A DNA stretch of 13,058 nt, taken from the NCBI RefSeq assembly GCF_937900395.1, contig NZ_CALCDX010000149.1:1-13058 (forward strand), given 5' to 3'. Source of the stretch: an uncultured Caulobacter sp. (GTDB lineage Bacteria; Pseudomonadota; Alphaproteobacteria; Caulobacterales; Caulobacteraceae). The notes below the pieces were generated by a model. It searched no databases. It was not told where the DNA came from and saw only the letters and a list, made by a program, of their open reading frames with translations. Positions 1 to 6,403 of the stretch are shown piece after piece; within the stretch, counting starts at the first letter, position 1; the number at the start of each line of letters is the position of its first letter. Made by a program: the position numbers and the translations under genes.

Positions 1-1
1 A

Positions 2-205
2 CCCGCGGCGACGCCGAGCGAGACGAGCCTGACCCCGGACAAGCCGTGGCTGGTGTACGTCTCCGACCCTTCGTCCGGTGACACCAAGCTGGTGGACAAC
101 ATCGAGAAGGTGATTCTCGACGATGACCGCATCCAGCTCGGCTCGAAGGCGTTCCACATGGTGAAGATGACGGCGGAGTCGGCCGCGGCCGACGCGCTGC
201 TCGCC
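2..205 (+). pseudogene. C-terminally interrupted fragment of an unrecognised protein
   Basis: The frame is open from the window edge and reads like genuine protein for about 68 residues, including KPWLVYVSDPSSGDTKLVDN and DDDRIQLGSKAFHMVKM. After about position 205 the same frame becomes low-quality antisense sequence (GGIQLQRRLAG and onward), while the opposite strand becomes protein-like. The gene is therefore cut there by a junction. The alternation of strands and loops vaguely recalls a thioredoxin-like fold (PWLVYVSD, then a later VKM strand), but I see no CxxC and do not assign a function. The start lies outside the window. The frame stays open to position 700 only by chance in GC-rich DNA. 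Confidence 0.45.
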
Positions 206-337
206 TTCCAGGCGCAGACTGGCGCCGTTGGCGGCATTCAGCTCCAGCGGCGTCTCGCCGGCGTTGAAGAAGCGCAGGAAGGCCGAATCTTCGCTGGGGC
301 CGGTGGGATACAGCGGAATCTCCGCCGCCAGGGCCTG
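200..337 (-). pseudogene. AlgF-like (alginate O-acetylation) N-terminal fragment
   Basis: On the minus strand, about 46 residues read QALAAEIPLYPTGPSEDSAF followed by LRFFNAGETPLELNAANG. This looks like the start of a mature AlgF-type periplasmic protein: a signal-peptidase site (QALA/AE), then LY.P..P..SAF.R..NAG. AlgF acts with AlgI, AlgJ and AlgX in acetylation of alginate-like polymers. Only about a fifth of the usual length of around 215 residues is present. The N-terminal side is fused in frame to a DUF1467-like segment, and the C-terminal side stops being protein-like near position 200, where a plus-strand coding fragment begins. The boundaries are uncertain by about 10 bp. The family assignment rests on this short match only. 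Confidence 0.35.
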
Positions 338-418
338 GCCCAGCGGCAGCACAGCGAACAGCACCGTCCACCACACCACCAGATAGACGCCGATCATGGT
401 CACGGGGCCGAGGGGCAT
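338..418 (-). pseudogene. DUF1467 membrane protein, N-terminal fragment
   Basis: Starting at the ATG complementary to 416-418, the product reads MPLGPVTMIGVYLVVWWTVL followed by FAVLPLG. This is the first transmembrane helix typical of DUF1467 proteins, small two-helix alphaproteobacterial membrane proteins of unknown function. An AAGGA ribosome-binding site lies 7-8 bases upstream, inside the 12-bp gap after the DUF3088 stop codon, so the initiation region is intact. The usual continuation (a charged loop and a second helix) is missing: after LPLG the frame runs into the AlgF-like segment. The join may have used shared sequence coding for LPLG, since signal peptides often end in such a motif. 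The resulting minus-strand frame stays open to the window edge. Confidence 0.5.
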
Positions 419-430
419 GGGGCGATCCTT

Positions 431-580
431 TCAGGGATGCGGGCGGCCGACGCCGTAGCGGGCCGCCAGATAGGGAGCGATGGCGTGGTCCTGGAGGAAG
501 CGACGGCCGGTGGTTTCGCTGACCTGGGCCTCGGGCCAGTCCAGTTCGCCGTCCAGGATCAGGATCGGGCAGCTCTGATG
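431..580 (-). pseudogene. DUF3088 protein, C-terminal fragment
   Basis: The last 49 residues of the long minus-strand frame do not belong to a chemotaxis receptor. They contain HQSCPILILDGEL, GRRFLQDHAIAPYLAARYG and the ending GRPHP. This pattern (VGEAHQS-P-LVL, GRRF, I..YLA..YG, PHP end) is what I know from DUF3088, a small family of unknown function. The N-terminal two thirds, including the expected cysteine-rich CxxC-like part, is absent and replaced in frame by the receptor. The residues at the join, VGEA, fit both the receptor coiled coil and the DUF3088 stretch before HQS, which suggests a junction in shared sequence. The stop is at 431-433. Confidence 0.5.
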
Positions 581-1471
581 CGCCTCGCCGACCTCGGCGA
601 CGACGGTCGCCTGCTCGCGAGCATTGGCCGCGCGCTCGGCCTCGCCGGCTTGCCGGTTGCGCTCGGCCTCCGCGCGCTGCTCGGCCGCGAGTCCTTCTAG
701 GCGCACCTTCTCGATGGCCGCTTCCTTGAAGGTCAGGACGGCGGCGGCCATGCCGCCGATCTCGTCCTTGCGACCCACGGCGGGCACGTCGACCGTGTTG
801 TCGCCACCCGCCAGGCGGCGCATGACCGCCGTCATGGCTGTGACGGGCGTCGCGATCGCGTTCGACAGCAGCCAGCCCATCAGAGCGGCCGTCCCGACGG
901 CCAGGGCGCCCGCGACGGCCAGGGTGACGAGGGCGGTCCTAAAGGCCTTGGCCTGCTCGGCGCTGCGAGCGGCCAGTTGCTGGGTCTCGACCTTTGACAT
1001 CGCTTCCAGCACCTTGCGGACGTTGGTCAGGCGGCCCGTCTTGGCGATTTCAAGCCGCGTGTTCTCGAGGGTGGCCGGGTTTGACGCGTCGGCGATCTGC
1101 TTGGAGATCTCGGCCTCGAACACCGCGACCGCTGCGGCCAGCTTCTCGACGCGGGCCTTCTCATCGGCGCTCTCGACGCCGACGACGAGGCGGCCGTAGG
1201 CCTTCTTGTACTCGCCTTCGTACTTCGCGCGCTTCTTCAGGAACGAGGGGTCCAGGCTGGCGACGTAGCCACGCACCGCGTTCTGCTCTTCCACAAGCGC
1301 GGCCGTCGTATCCGTGATCGCGGCGACATAGGCGTAGCTGCGAGTGTTTAGGGTGGTGATCCGCTGGATCGAGGTCAGGCCGACCGCGACGACCGCTCCG
1401 GCGGCGACGACGCCGAGAACAAGAATCGCGAACGCAAACAGCAGCTTGTGCGCGACTTTCAAATTAGACAT
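581..1471 (-). pseudogene. Methyl-accepting chemotaxis receptor lacking its signalling domain
   Basis: Residues 1-297 of the frame starting at 1471 form the front half of a chemoreceptor. Residues 9-31 are a transmembrane helix, about 32-178 a helical periplasmic sensor domain (four-helix-bundle or CHASE3 type), and 179-203 a second transmembrane helix. A HAMP domain covers about 204-255 (IATPVTAMTAVMRRLAGGD ... DEIGGMAAAVLTFKEA), followed by an Ala/Glu/Arg-rich coiled coil (about 256-297). Such receptors continue for 250 or more residues with the methylated, CheA/CheW-binding domain. Here all of that is missing and a DUF3088 tail follows in frame, so the product could sit in the inner membrane but could not signal to CheA. 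The ligand is unknown. The start was chosen because it directly precedes the first helix; the ribosome-binding site (GGGGA about 9 bases upstream) is modest. Confidence 0.8.
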
Positions 1472-1517
1472 GCGTCCGGTCCCCGACCTCGTAATCGGAC
1501 GCCATCACCACCTGTCA

Positions 1518-1542
1518 GGGTTAATAAACCCACACTGGGTTT
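1518..1542. promoter_or_regulatory. Overlapping inverted repeats upstream of the chemoreceptor gene
   Basis: GGGTT-aata-AACCC (1518-1531) and AAACCC-acact-GGGTTT (1526-1542) share their middle arm, so two alternative hairpins or two overlapping operator sites are possible. They lie 47-71 bp upstream of the receptor start codon. Read on the minus strand, the segment contains TTAACCCT, one mismatch from the CtrA half-site TTAACCAT known in Caulobacter, but the second half-site is not evident. The role is inferred. Confidence 0.3.
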
Positions 1543-1638
1543 CAGAAATCCGCCGTCAAGTTCGAGTCTTCGCGAGGCGGATCGCCGTAGAGTCTCAGTA
1601 AATCATGGGATTAGAACTGTTGGGTGGCATTTCGACGC

Positions 1639-1669
1639 AGGACCGAGCATGTAGAAATGGTCCTTTTTT
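1639..1669 (+). terminator. Rho-independent terminator-like hairpin
   Basis: AGGACC (1639-1644) pairs perfectly with GGTCCT (1659-1664) across a 14-base loop, followed directly by a run of six T (1664-1669) and TAA. The T run exists only on the plus strand. No plus-strand coding gene lies upstream: the receptor at 581-1471 runs the other way. It could end an undetected small RNA starting somewhere after about 1475. The stem is short and the loop long, so strength is uncertain. Confidence 0.45.
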
Positions 1670-1807
1670 AATACAATCAGCATAAGGATTATATTTATAG
1701 TCTAGGCGCGCTGTCCGAAAGTGGTCGCAACGTCGCGGTCATGGCCGGACATACCTTCGGCGCAACCGTCTACGGCGGAGTCCGTTAAGCGTCAGGGGAG
1801 GTTTCCC

Positions 1808-1951
1808 ATGACGACACGACCCTCGAAGCGCCAGTCTCCGCTGAACATGCTACGCCCCACCCTTTGGCTGGCCGCGGCGGCCTTCGCGACCGGGTTCGGG
1901 GGGTATCTGGCGGTGGCGTTCAAGGCCGCCCAGGCGAGCGGGCGGCTATGA
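1808..1951 (+). CDS. Small single-pass membrane protein, 47 residues
   Basis: I chose the ATG at 1808 over earlier starts because a strong ribosome-binding site, GGGGAGG (1795-1801), stands 6 bases before it. The product begins MTTRPSKRQSPLNMLRPTL, a basic N-terminus, and continues with one hydrophobic helix (about residues 17-38: LWLAAAAFATGFGGYLAVAF). It ends KAAQASGRL. I do not recognise a family and see no catalytic motif; inner-membrane location with the N-terminus in the cytoplasm is inferred from the positive charges. The stop ends at 1951, one base from the end of dut on the opposite strand, so the genes converge with no room for a separate terminator. The AT-rich patch 100 bp upstream may hold its promoter. 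Confidence 0.7.
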   Translation: MTTRPSKRQSPLNMLRPTLWLAAAAFATGFGGYLAVAFKAAQASGRL

Positions 1952-1952
1952 C

Positions 1953-2423
1953 CTATTTCGATCCCGTCGAGCCGAAGCCGCCGGCGCCCCGATCGGTCGC
2001 GTCCAGATCCTCGACCTCGACCAGCGGCCATTGCGGCGCGGCGGCGATGACGCCCTGGGCGATGCGATCGCCGCGACGGATCGTGAAGTCTTCCTCGCCC
2101 AGATTGATCAGCAGCACGCAGACCTGGCCGCGATAGTCGCTGTCGACCGTGCCCGGCGCGTTGACCACCGTGACGCCGTTCTTGAACGCCAGGCCCGAAC
2201 GCGGCCGCACCTGCATCTCCCAGCCGTCCGGCACCGCCACCGAAAAGCCGGTCGGCGCCATGCAGCGCGCGCCCGGTTTCAGGACGATGGGCTCGTCCTC
2301 CGGCACCGCCGCGCGCAGGTCGAAGCCCGCGGCTCCCGCCGTGGCGTAGGTCGGGACCGGCAGGTCGGGATTGCCTTCCCAACGCTTGAAGCGGATGGCG
2401 AGACCGGCGGGGATGGCGGACAT
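1953..2423 (-). CDS. dut: Deoxyuridine 5'-triphosphate nucleotidohydrolase (dUTPase)
   Basis: The product hydrolyses dUTP to dUMP and pyrophosphate, keeping uracil out of DNA and supplying dUMP for thymidylate synthesis; the family forms cytosolic homotrimers. All five dUTPase motifs are present in this 156-residue protein of normal length: I AGFDLRA (32-38), II PRSGLA (74-79), III NAPGTVDSDYRGQV (88-101, with the catalytic Asp of TVDSD), IV RGDRIAQ (117-123) and the C-terminal lid V RGAGGFGSTG (145-154). The ATG at 2423 has AGGA about 8 bases upstream. In many alphaproteobacteria dut directly follows coaBC on the same strand; here about 4 kb with three other genes separate them. The gene converges on a 47-residue membrane protein gene with a 1-bp gap. 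Confidence 0.96.
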   Translation of the reverse strand: MSAIPAGLAIRFKRWEGNPDLPVPTYATAGAAGFDLRAAVPEDEPIVLKPGARCMAPTGFSVAVPDGWEMQVRPRSGLAFKNGVTVVNAPGTVDSDYRGQVCVLLINLGEEDFTIRRGDRIAQGVIAAAPQWPLVEVEDLDATDRGAGGFGSTGSK

Positions 2424-2575
2424 GAGAGGTTCCTGTGCTCGGGACAGGACGGCTGTAGCCGATTTGCGGGGGGCGGGGCCAGGGGGGCGGCCGCGTTGTC
2501 GCCCGCCAGGCGGTGAAACCGCGGCGGGGCGCTTCGGGTTTTGAAGGGATGCCCTCGGCCAGGCGCGGAGTCTCC

Positions 2576-4639
2576 ATGAGCAAGCCGATCAATCCTCCCG
2601 CCGCCCAGGGCGCCAGAGATCGCGAACTGCCGGCCTATGTCTCCAACGGCCTTGTGGGTCTGCGCGTCCGGGAGATTCCGCTGGGGGCGGGCATGTGCTT
2701 GGTCAGCGGCTTCAGCGGCGAGCACGACGAGCGCCAGATCGAGGCGGCCGCCGTCGCGCCCTATCCGTTGGCCGGCGACCTGGCGATCGACGGCGTCTGG
2801 CTCTCCGACGCGCCGCACCAGGTTTCCGACCTGGAGCAGGCCTACGATTTCTCGACCGCCGAACTCACCTCTCGCTTTGTCTTCGAGGTCCAGGGCAAGC
2901 GCGCGCAGGTCGAGGTCGTCACCTTCTGTAGTCGCCCGGAGCCGACGTTGGCGTGCCAGGAGATCGCGGTCACGGTCGACAAGGCTTGCGCCCTGGGGCT
3001 CCGCGCCATGATCGATGGCGCGGGGGTCGATGGCCGGGCCTTGCGGCACAGGCGCGAGACGCCCGGCGAAAAAGAGCCCGCCACGGATGGCTCGGTCCTG
3101 TGGGCCTCGGCCGGGGAGCTCTCGACCTGCGGCCTGGCTTTGACGAGCGAGGTGCTGGGCGTCGGCGAGGCGGCGCCGTCCCGTCCGCCGTTGCGCGATG
3201 ATCGGCTGGTTTCAGAGCACGCGGTCCAGGCCCGGGGCGGACGCGCCGTGCGGCTGCGCCAGATCGTCAGCATTGTGCCCGACGCCCTTCACGACCTGCC
3301 CGATCAGCAGGCCGAGCGCCTGGCCGCCAAGGCCCGGTTCGACGGCTTCGACTCCCTCCGCAAGCAGAACCGCGCGGAATGGGACGCGCTCTGGAAGAGC
3401 CGAATCCGGCTTGAGGGCGCGGAGGCGCGCTGGCAGTCGCTGGCCGACGCCGGCTTCTTCTATCTGATGAGCTCGGTCCACGCCTCGTCGCCCGCCTCGA
3501 CGTCGATCTTCGGCTTGGCCACCTGGCGCGACTATCACTACTACTTCGGCCACGTGATGTGGGACATCGAGGCCTTCGTCGTCCCCGCCCTCTGCCTGCT
3601 GCAGCCCCACGCGGCGCGGGCCATGCTGGAATATCGGTTCGCCCATCTCGACAGCGCGCGGCGCAACGCCCAGCTGATGGGCCGGCGGGGCCTGCAGTTT
3701 CCGTGGGAGAGCGCCCCGCGCAGCGGGCAGGAGGCCGCCCCTTTGCCCGGCACGGCGGCCTGGCACGAGGATCACGTGTCGCTGGACGTGGCGCGGGCTT
3801 TCGTCTTCTACGCCGACGCCACCGGCGACCGGGAGTTCCTTCGCACGCGGACCTGGCCCGTGGTCTCGGGCGTCTGCGAATGGATCGCCAGCCGGGTCTG
3901 CAAGGTGCGCGGCGGCTACGCCATCAAGGCGTCGATGGGCATCGCCGAGCGCGCGCAGCCGGTGGACAACGCCGCCTTCTCGAACATGGGCGCCGTGGTG
4001 GTGCTGCGCGAGGGCGCGCGGATCGCCCGGACGCTGGGCTTCGAGCCGGATCCGACGTGGCTGGAGATCGCCGATGGCCTGCAAATCCCCACGCGCGGCC
4101 AGGCCGTCGTCTCCCACGACGACTACAGGACCAACGAGGAGAAGGGCGCCACGCCCGATCCGCTGATGGGCGTCTTTCCGTTCGGCTATCCTCTGTCTCC
4201 AGAAGCGGAGGACGCGACAATCTCGCTCTATCTGGGCCTGGCCGACGACTATATCGGCAGTCCGATGCTGTCGGCGCTTTACGGCGCCTGGGCGGCGCGC
4301 CTGGGCGATCGCGAAGGGGCGTTGCGGCTGCTGGACGAGGGCTACGGCCAGTTCGTCGTGGGCCGCTTCCTGCAGACCCTGGAATACCGCGCCGACCGCT
4401 TTCCCGAGCAACCGCGGGCGGGGCCGTTCTTCGCCAATATCGGCGGCTTCCTGATTTCCCTGCTGTACGGCTTCAGCGGCATGCTGCCTTCCGCGTCCGA
4501 ACCGGCGTCCTGGAGCGAACGCCCGGCGATCCTGCCCAAGGGCTGGACCGGAATCGAGGTCGATCGGCTCTGGGTCCGCGGCAGGCCGACGCGTTTGACG
4601 GTCCGGCACGGCGAGCCGGCGCGGCTCGATCCAGCCTAG
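2576..4639 (+). CDS. GH65-like glycoside hydrolase/phosphorylase family protein
   Basis: This 687-residue protein is probably cytosolic (no signal peptide). It resembles glycoside hydrolase family 65 (trehalose, maltose or kojibiose phosphorylases and the related glucosylgalactosyl-hydroxylysine glucosidases). An N-terminal beta-sandwich part (about 15-240) carries VSNGLVGLRV and GFSGEHDE. The (alpha/alpha)6 barrel holds the family's GHVMWDIEAFVVPAL signature (325-339). IAERAQPVDNAAFSN (456-470) matches the region with the catalytic glutamate (candidate E458). NIGGFLISLLYGFSGM (621-636) matches the C-terminal barrel motif. The phosphate-binding pattern of true phosphorylases is not obvious, so hydrolase versus phosphorylase is undecided and the substrate unknown. 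The start was set at 2576 (GGAG 5 bases upstream, MSKPINPP) rather than the longer frame from 2513. It ends sharing a CTAG with the convergent LysR gene. Confidence 0.8.
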   Translation: MSKPINPPAAQGARDRELPAYVSNGLVGLRVREIPLGAGMCLVSGFSGEHDERQIEAAAVAPYPLAGDLAIDGVWLSDAPHQVSDLEQAYDFSTAELTSRFVFEVQGKRAQVEVVTFCSRPEPTLACQEIAVTVDKACALGLRAMIDGAGVDGRALRHRRETPGEKEPATDGSVLWASAGELSTCGLALTSEVLGVGEAAPSRPPLRDDRLVSEHAVQARGGRAVRLRQIVSIVPDALHDLPDQQAERLAAKARFDGFDSLRKQNRAEWDALWKSRIRLEGAEARWQSLADAGFFYLMSSVHASSPASTSIFGLATWRDYHYYFGHVMWDIEAFVVPALCLLQPHAARAMLEYRFAHLDSARRNAQLMGRRGLQFPWESAPRSGQEAAPLPGTAAWHEDHVSLDVARAFVFYADATGDREFLRTRTWPVVSGVCEWIASRVCKVRGGYAIKASMGIAERAQPVDNAAFSNMGAVVVLREGARIARTLGFEPDPTWLEIADGLQIPTRGQAVVSHDDYRTNEEKGATPDPLMGVFPFGYPLSPEAEDATISLYLGLADDYIGSPMLSALYGAWAARLGDREGALRLLDEGYGQFVVGRFLQTLEYRADRFPEQPRAGPFFANIGGFLISLLYGFSGMLPSASEPASWSERPAILPKGWTGIEVDRLWVRGRPTRLTVRHGEPARLDPA

Positions 4640-5556
4640 CCCTGCCCACCGGCGCTCGCCGCGCGTCGGCGGGCCGCCTTCACGTGGTCGACCAAGGCCC
4701 GCAGCTTGGGCGCCAGGTTCCGGCGGGTTGGAAAATAGAGGAAGAAGCCGGGAAACGATGGCGCGAAGCTTTCCAGCACTGGAACGAGATCGCCCCGGTC
4801 GATCCAGGGCTGGAACGTCTCGAGCATGCCGAAGGTCAGGCCGCCGCCCGCGCGAGCGGCGCGGATCATGAACATCATGTCGTTGGTGGTGATCTCGGGA
4901 TCAACCGCCACGTCGAACTCGCGACCCTCCTCGGCGAACTCCCAGCGGTAGGGCGCCAGGTCCGGCGCCGGCCGCCAGCCGATGCAGCGGTGAAGCGTCA
5001 GGTCGCGGGGATGGGTGGGCGCGCCATGACGCTCGAAATAGGCGGGCGCGCCGACCACGACCTGTCTTTGGGGCCCAGAGACCGGCACGGCCACCATGTC
5101 CTGCGCGATGACCTCGCCCAGGCGCACGCCTGCGTCGTAGCCGCGCGCGATGATGTCGAACGCCTCGTCGGTGACGTGCACGTCCAGGCGGACATCGGGA
5201 TAGGCCTCGCGAAAGCCGGCCAGCAGAGGACCGGACAGGAAACTCTCGGCGATGGAGGAGACGGCCAGGCGGAGCAGGCCGGCGGGCCGCGCGTCGCGAT
5301 CGGCGACGCCCGTGACGGCGGCGTTGATCTCGACCAGGGCGGGAGCCACGCTGGCCAGCAGCCGCTCGCCTGCCTCGGTGGGATGCACGCTTCGCGTCGT
5401 GCGATGCAGGACGGCGAGACCAAGGTCCCGCTCCAGCTTGCGGATGGTCTGGCTGACGGCCGAGCGGGTCACGCCCAGGCGCTCGGCGGCCAGCCGGAAG
5501 CTTCGGGCCTCGGCGACGGCGGCGAAGGTGGCGATGGCGTTGAGATCGACGGTCAT
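4636..5556 (-). CDS. LysR-family transcriptional regulator
   Basis: This is a full-length LysR protein of 306 residues. The N-terminal winged helix-turn-helix (about 4-62) reads LNAIATFAAVAEARSFRLAA, then LGVTRSAVSQTIRKLERDLG and LHRTTRSVHPTEAGERLL. The rest is a periplasmic-binding-protein-like effector domain, with GLLRLAVSSIAESFLSGPLL beginning subdomain I. It most resembles the CrgA-like LysR group by general character; the effector is unknown. The gene is divergent from the short-chain dehydrogenase at 5664, the usual layout for a LysR protein and its target, and a perfect inverted repeat touches its start codon. No ribosome-binding site precedes the ATG, so a leaderless or weakly initiated mRNA is likely. 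The stop overlaps that of the GH65-like gene by three bases. Confidence 0.93.
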   Translation of the reverse strand: MTVDLNAIATFAAVAEARSFRLAAERLGVTRSAVSQTIRKLERDLGLAVLHRTTRSVHPTEAGERLLASVAPALVEINAAVTGVADRDARPAGLLRLAVSSIAESFLSGPLLAGFREAYPDVRLDVHVTDEAFDIIARGYDAGVRLGEVIAQDMVAVPVSGPQRQVVVGAPAYFERHGAPTHPRDLTLHRCIGWRPAPDLAPYRWEFAEEGREFDVAVDPEITTNDMMFMIRAARAGGGLTFGMLETFQPWIDRGDLVPVLESFAPSFPGFFLYFPTRRNLAPKLRALVDHVKAARRRAASAGGQG

Positions 5557-5576
5557 TGGTAAGTTCTACTTACCAA
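5556..5576. promoter_or_regulatory. LysR operator candidate
   Basis: A perfect inverted repeat, TTGGTAAGT (5556-5564) and ACTTACCAA (5568-5576), is separated by TCT. It contains the T-N11-A pattern of LysR binding sites. Its last base on the minus strand is the A of the LysR start codon, so binding here would block LysR expression (autorepression). The dehydrogenase start is 88 bp away, a distance compatible with activation. The assignment to the adjacent LysR protein is inferred from position. Confidence 0.65.
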
Positions 5577-5663
5577 GTCATGGCGTTTCTCGCCAATAGT
5601 CGCGCCAATGGGCGGGGATTAACTCCTTGGGCCGGCCATCAAGGGCCGTTTCAGGAGGCGAAA

Positions 5664-6386
5664 ATGGATAAGGTTGTTCTGGTCACCGGGGCGTCGAGCG
5701 GTATTGGCGAAGGCATCGCGCGGGAGCTGGCGGCCGCCGGCGCCAAGGTCATGCTGGGCGCGCGGCGCACCGACCGCCTCGACGTCCTGGCCGACGAACT
5801 CACCGCCGCCGGCGGCGACGTCCGGGCGCGCGCGCTTGACGTCACCGACCGCGCCAGCGTCGAGGCCTTCGCCGAGGCCGCTCGCCAGGCCTGGGGGCGG
5901 GTCGATGTCATCGTCAACAACGCCGGCGTCATGCCTCTGTCCCCGATGGCCTCGCTGAAGGTCGACGAATGGGAGCGGATGATCGACGTCAACATCAAGG
6001 GCGTGCTCTACGGCGTCGCTTCGGTCCTGCCGGAAATGACCGCGCGAGGCTCGGGCCACATCATCAACATCGCCTCGATCGGCGCCCTGTCGGTCGTGCC
6101 GACCGCCGCCGTCTACTGCGCGACCAAGTACGCGGTGCGCGCCATCTCGGACGGCCTTCGGCAGGAGAACGCGGCCTTGCGGGTGACGTGCGTGATGCCA
6201 GGCGTGGTCGAAAGCGAACTGGCCTCGACGATCACCGATCCGGTCGCCGCCGAGGCGATGGAGCGCTATCGGGCCATCGCCCTCAAGCCCGACGCGATCG
6301 CCCGCGCCGTCCGCTATGCGATCGAGCAGCCGGACGATGTCGACGTCAACGAGATCGTCGTGCGCCCCACGGCCACGATGGGCTGA
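5664..6386 (+). CDS. Short-chain dehydrogenase/reductase (SDR)
   Basis: This 240-residue classical SDR, a cytosolic NAD(P)-dependent oxidoreductase, has the Rossmann nucleotide-binding motif TGASSGIG (8-15), NNAG (85-88), the active-site Asn N110 (DVNIKG), Ser S138 (INIASIG) and the YxxxK pair Y151/K155 (AVYCATKYAVRA). GARRTDR after the second strand, with Arg residues near positions 34-35, favours NADPH over NADH. The substrate cannot be read from the sequence. The ATG at 5664 was chosen because AGGAGG (5653-5658) lies 5 bases before it and the Rossmann fold starts directly after; the longer open frame from 5556 has no support. It is divergent from LysR and probably controlled by it. The 17-bp gap to convergent coaBC holds a small hairpin. 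Confidence 0.93.
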   Translation: MDKVVLVTGASSGIGEGIARELAAAGAKVMLGARRTDRLDVLADELTAAGGDVRARALDVTDRASVEAFAEAARQAWGRVDVIVNNAGVMPLSPMASLKVDEWERMIDVNIKGVLYGVASVLPEMTARGSGHIINIASIGALSVVPTAAVYCATKYAVRAISDGLRQENAALRVTCVMPGVVESELASTITDPVAAEAMERYRAIALKPDAIARAVRYAIEQPDDVDVNEIVVRPTATMG

Positions 6387-6391
6387 GGTCT

Positions 6392-6403
6392 CGCGGCCCC
6401 GCG
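6392..6403. terminator. Small hairpin between convergent SDR and coaBC genes
   Basis: CGCG-GCCC-CGCG fills almost the whole 17-bp gap between the stop codons at 6386 and 6404. It is symmetric, so it could serve both transcripts, but there is no T run and the stem is only four pairs. It may be a weak pause site at most. Confidence 0.2.

Larger units (their letters stand above)
1472..1807. other. Gene-free intergenic region with control elements
   Basis: No coding frame here looks real. The part next to the receptor gene holds overlapping inverted repeats (1518-1542). The middle contains a plus-strand terminator-like hairpin (1639-1669). An AT-rich patch (about 1664-1705), striking in this GC-rich DNA, includes TATATT at 1690-1695, a possible -10 element for the small gene at 1808, although I see no convincing -35 element. 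Confidence 0.6.

Noticed and set aside
208..700. Continuation of the first plus-strand frame to 700
   Set aside because: After about 205 it is antisense to the AlgF-like, DUF1467, DUF3088 and receptor sequences, which read as real protein on the minus strand.
3212..4609. 465-codon minus-strand open frame inside the GH65-like gene
   Set aside because: Antisense shadow in GC-rich DNA: composition rich in Arg/Gly/Ala/His without domain motifs, opposite a well-supported enzyme.
3559..5562. 667-codon plus-strand open frame across the GH65-like and LysR genes
   Set aside because: It covers the end of one gene out of frame and another antisense, with no family motif; both true genes have clear domains.
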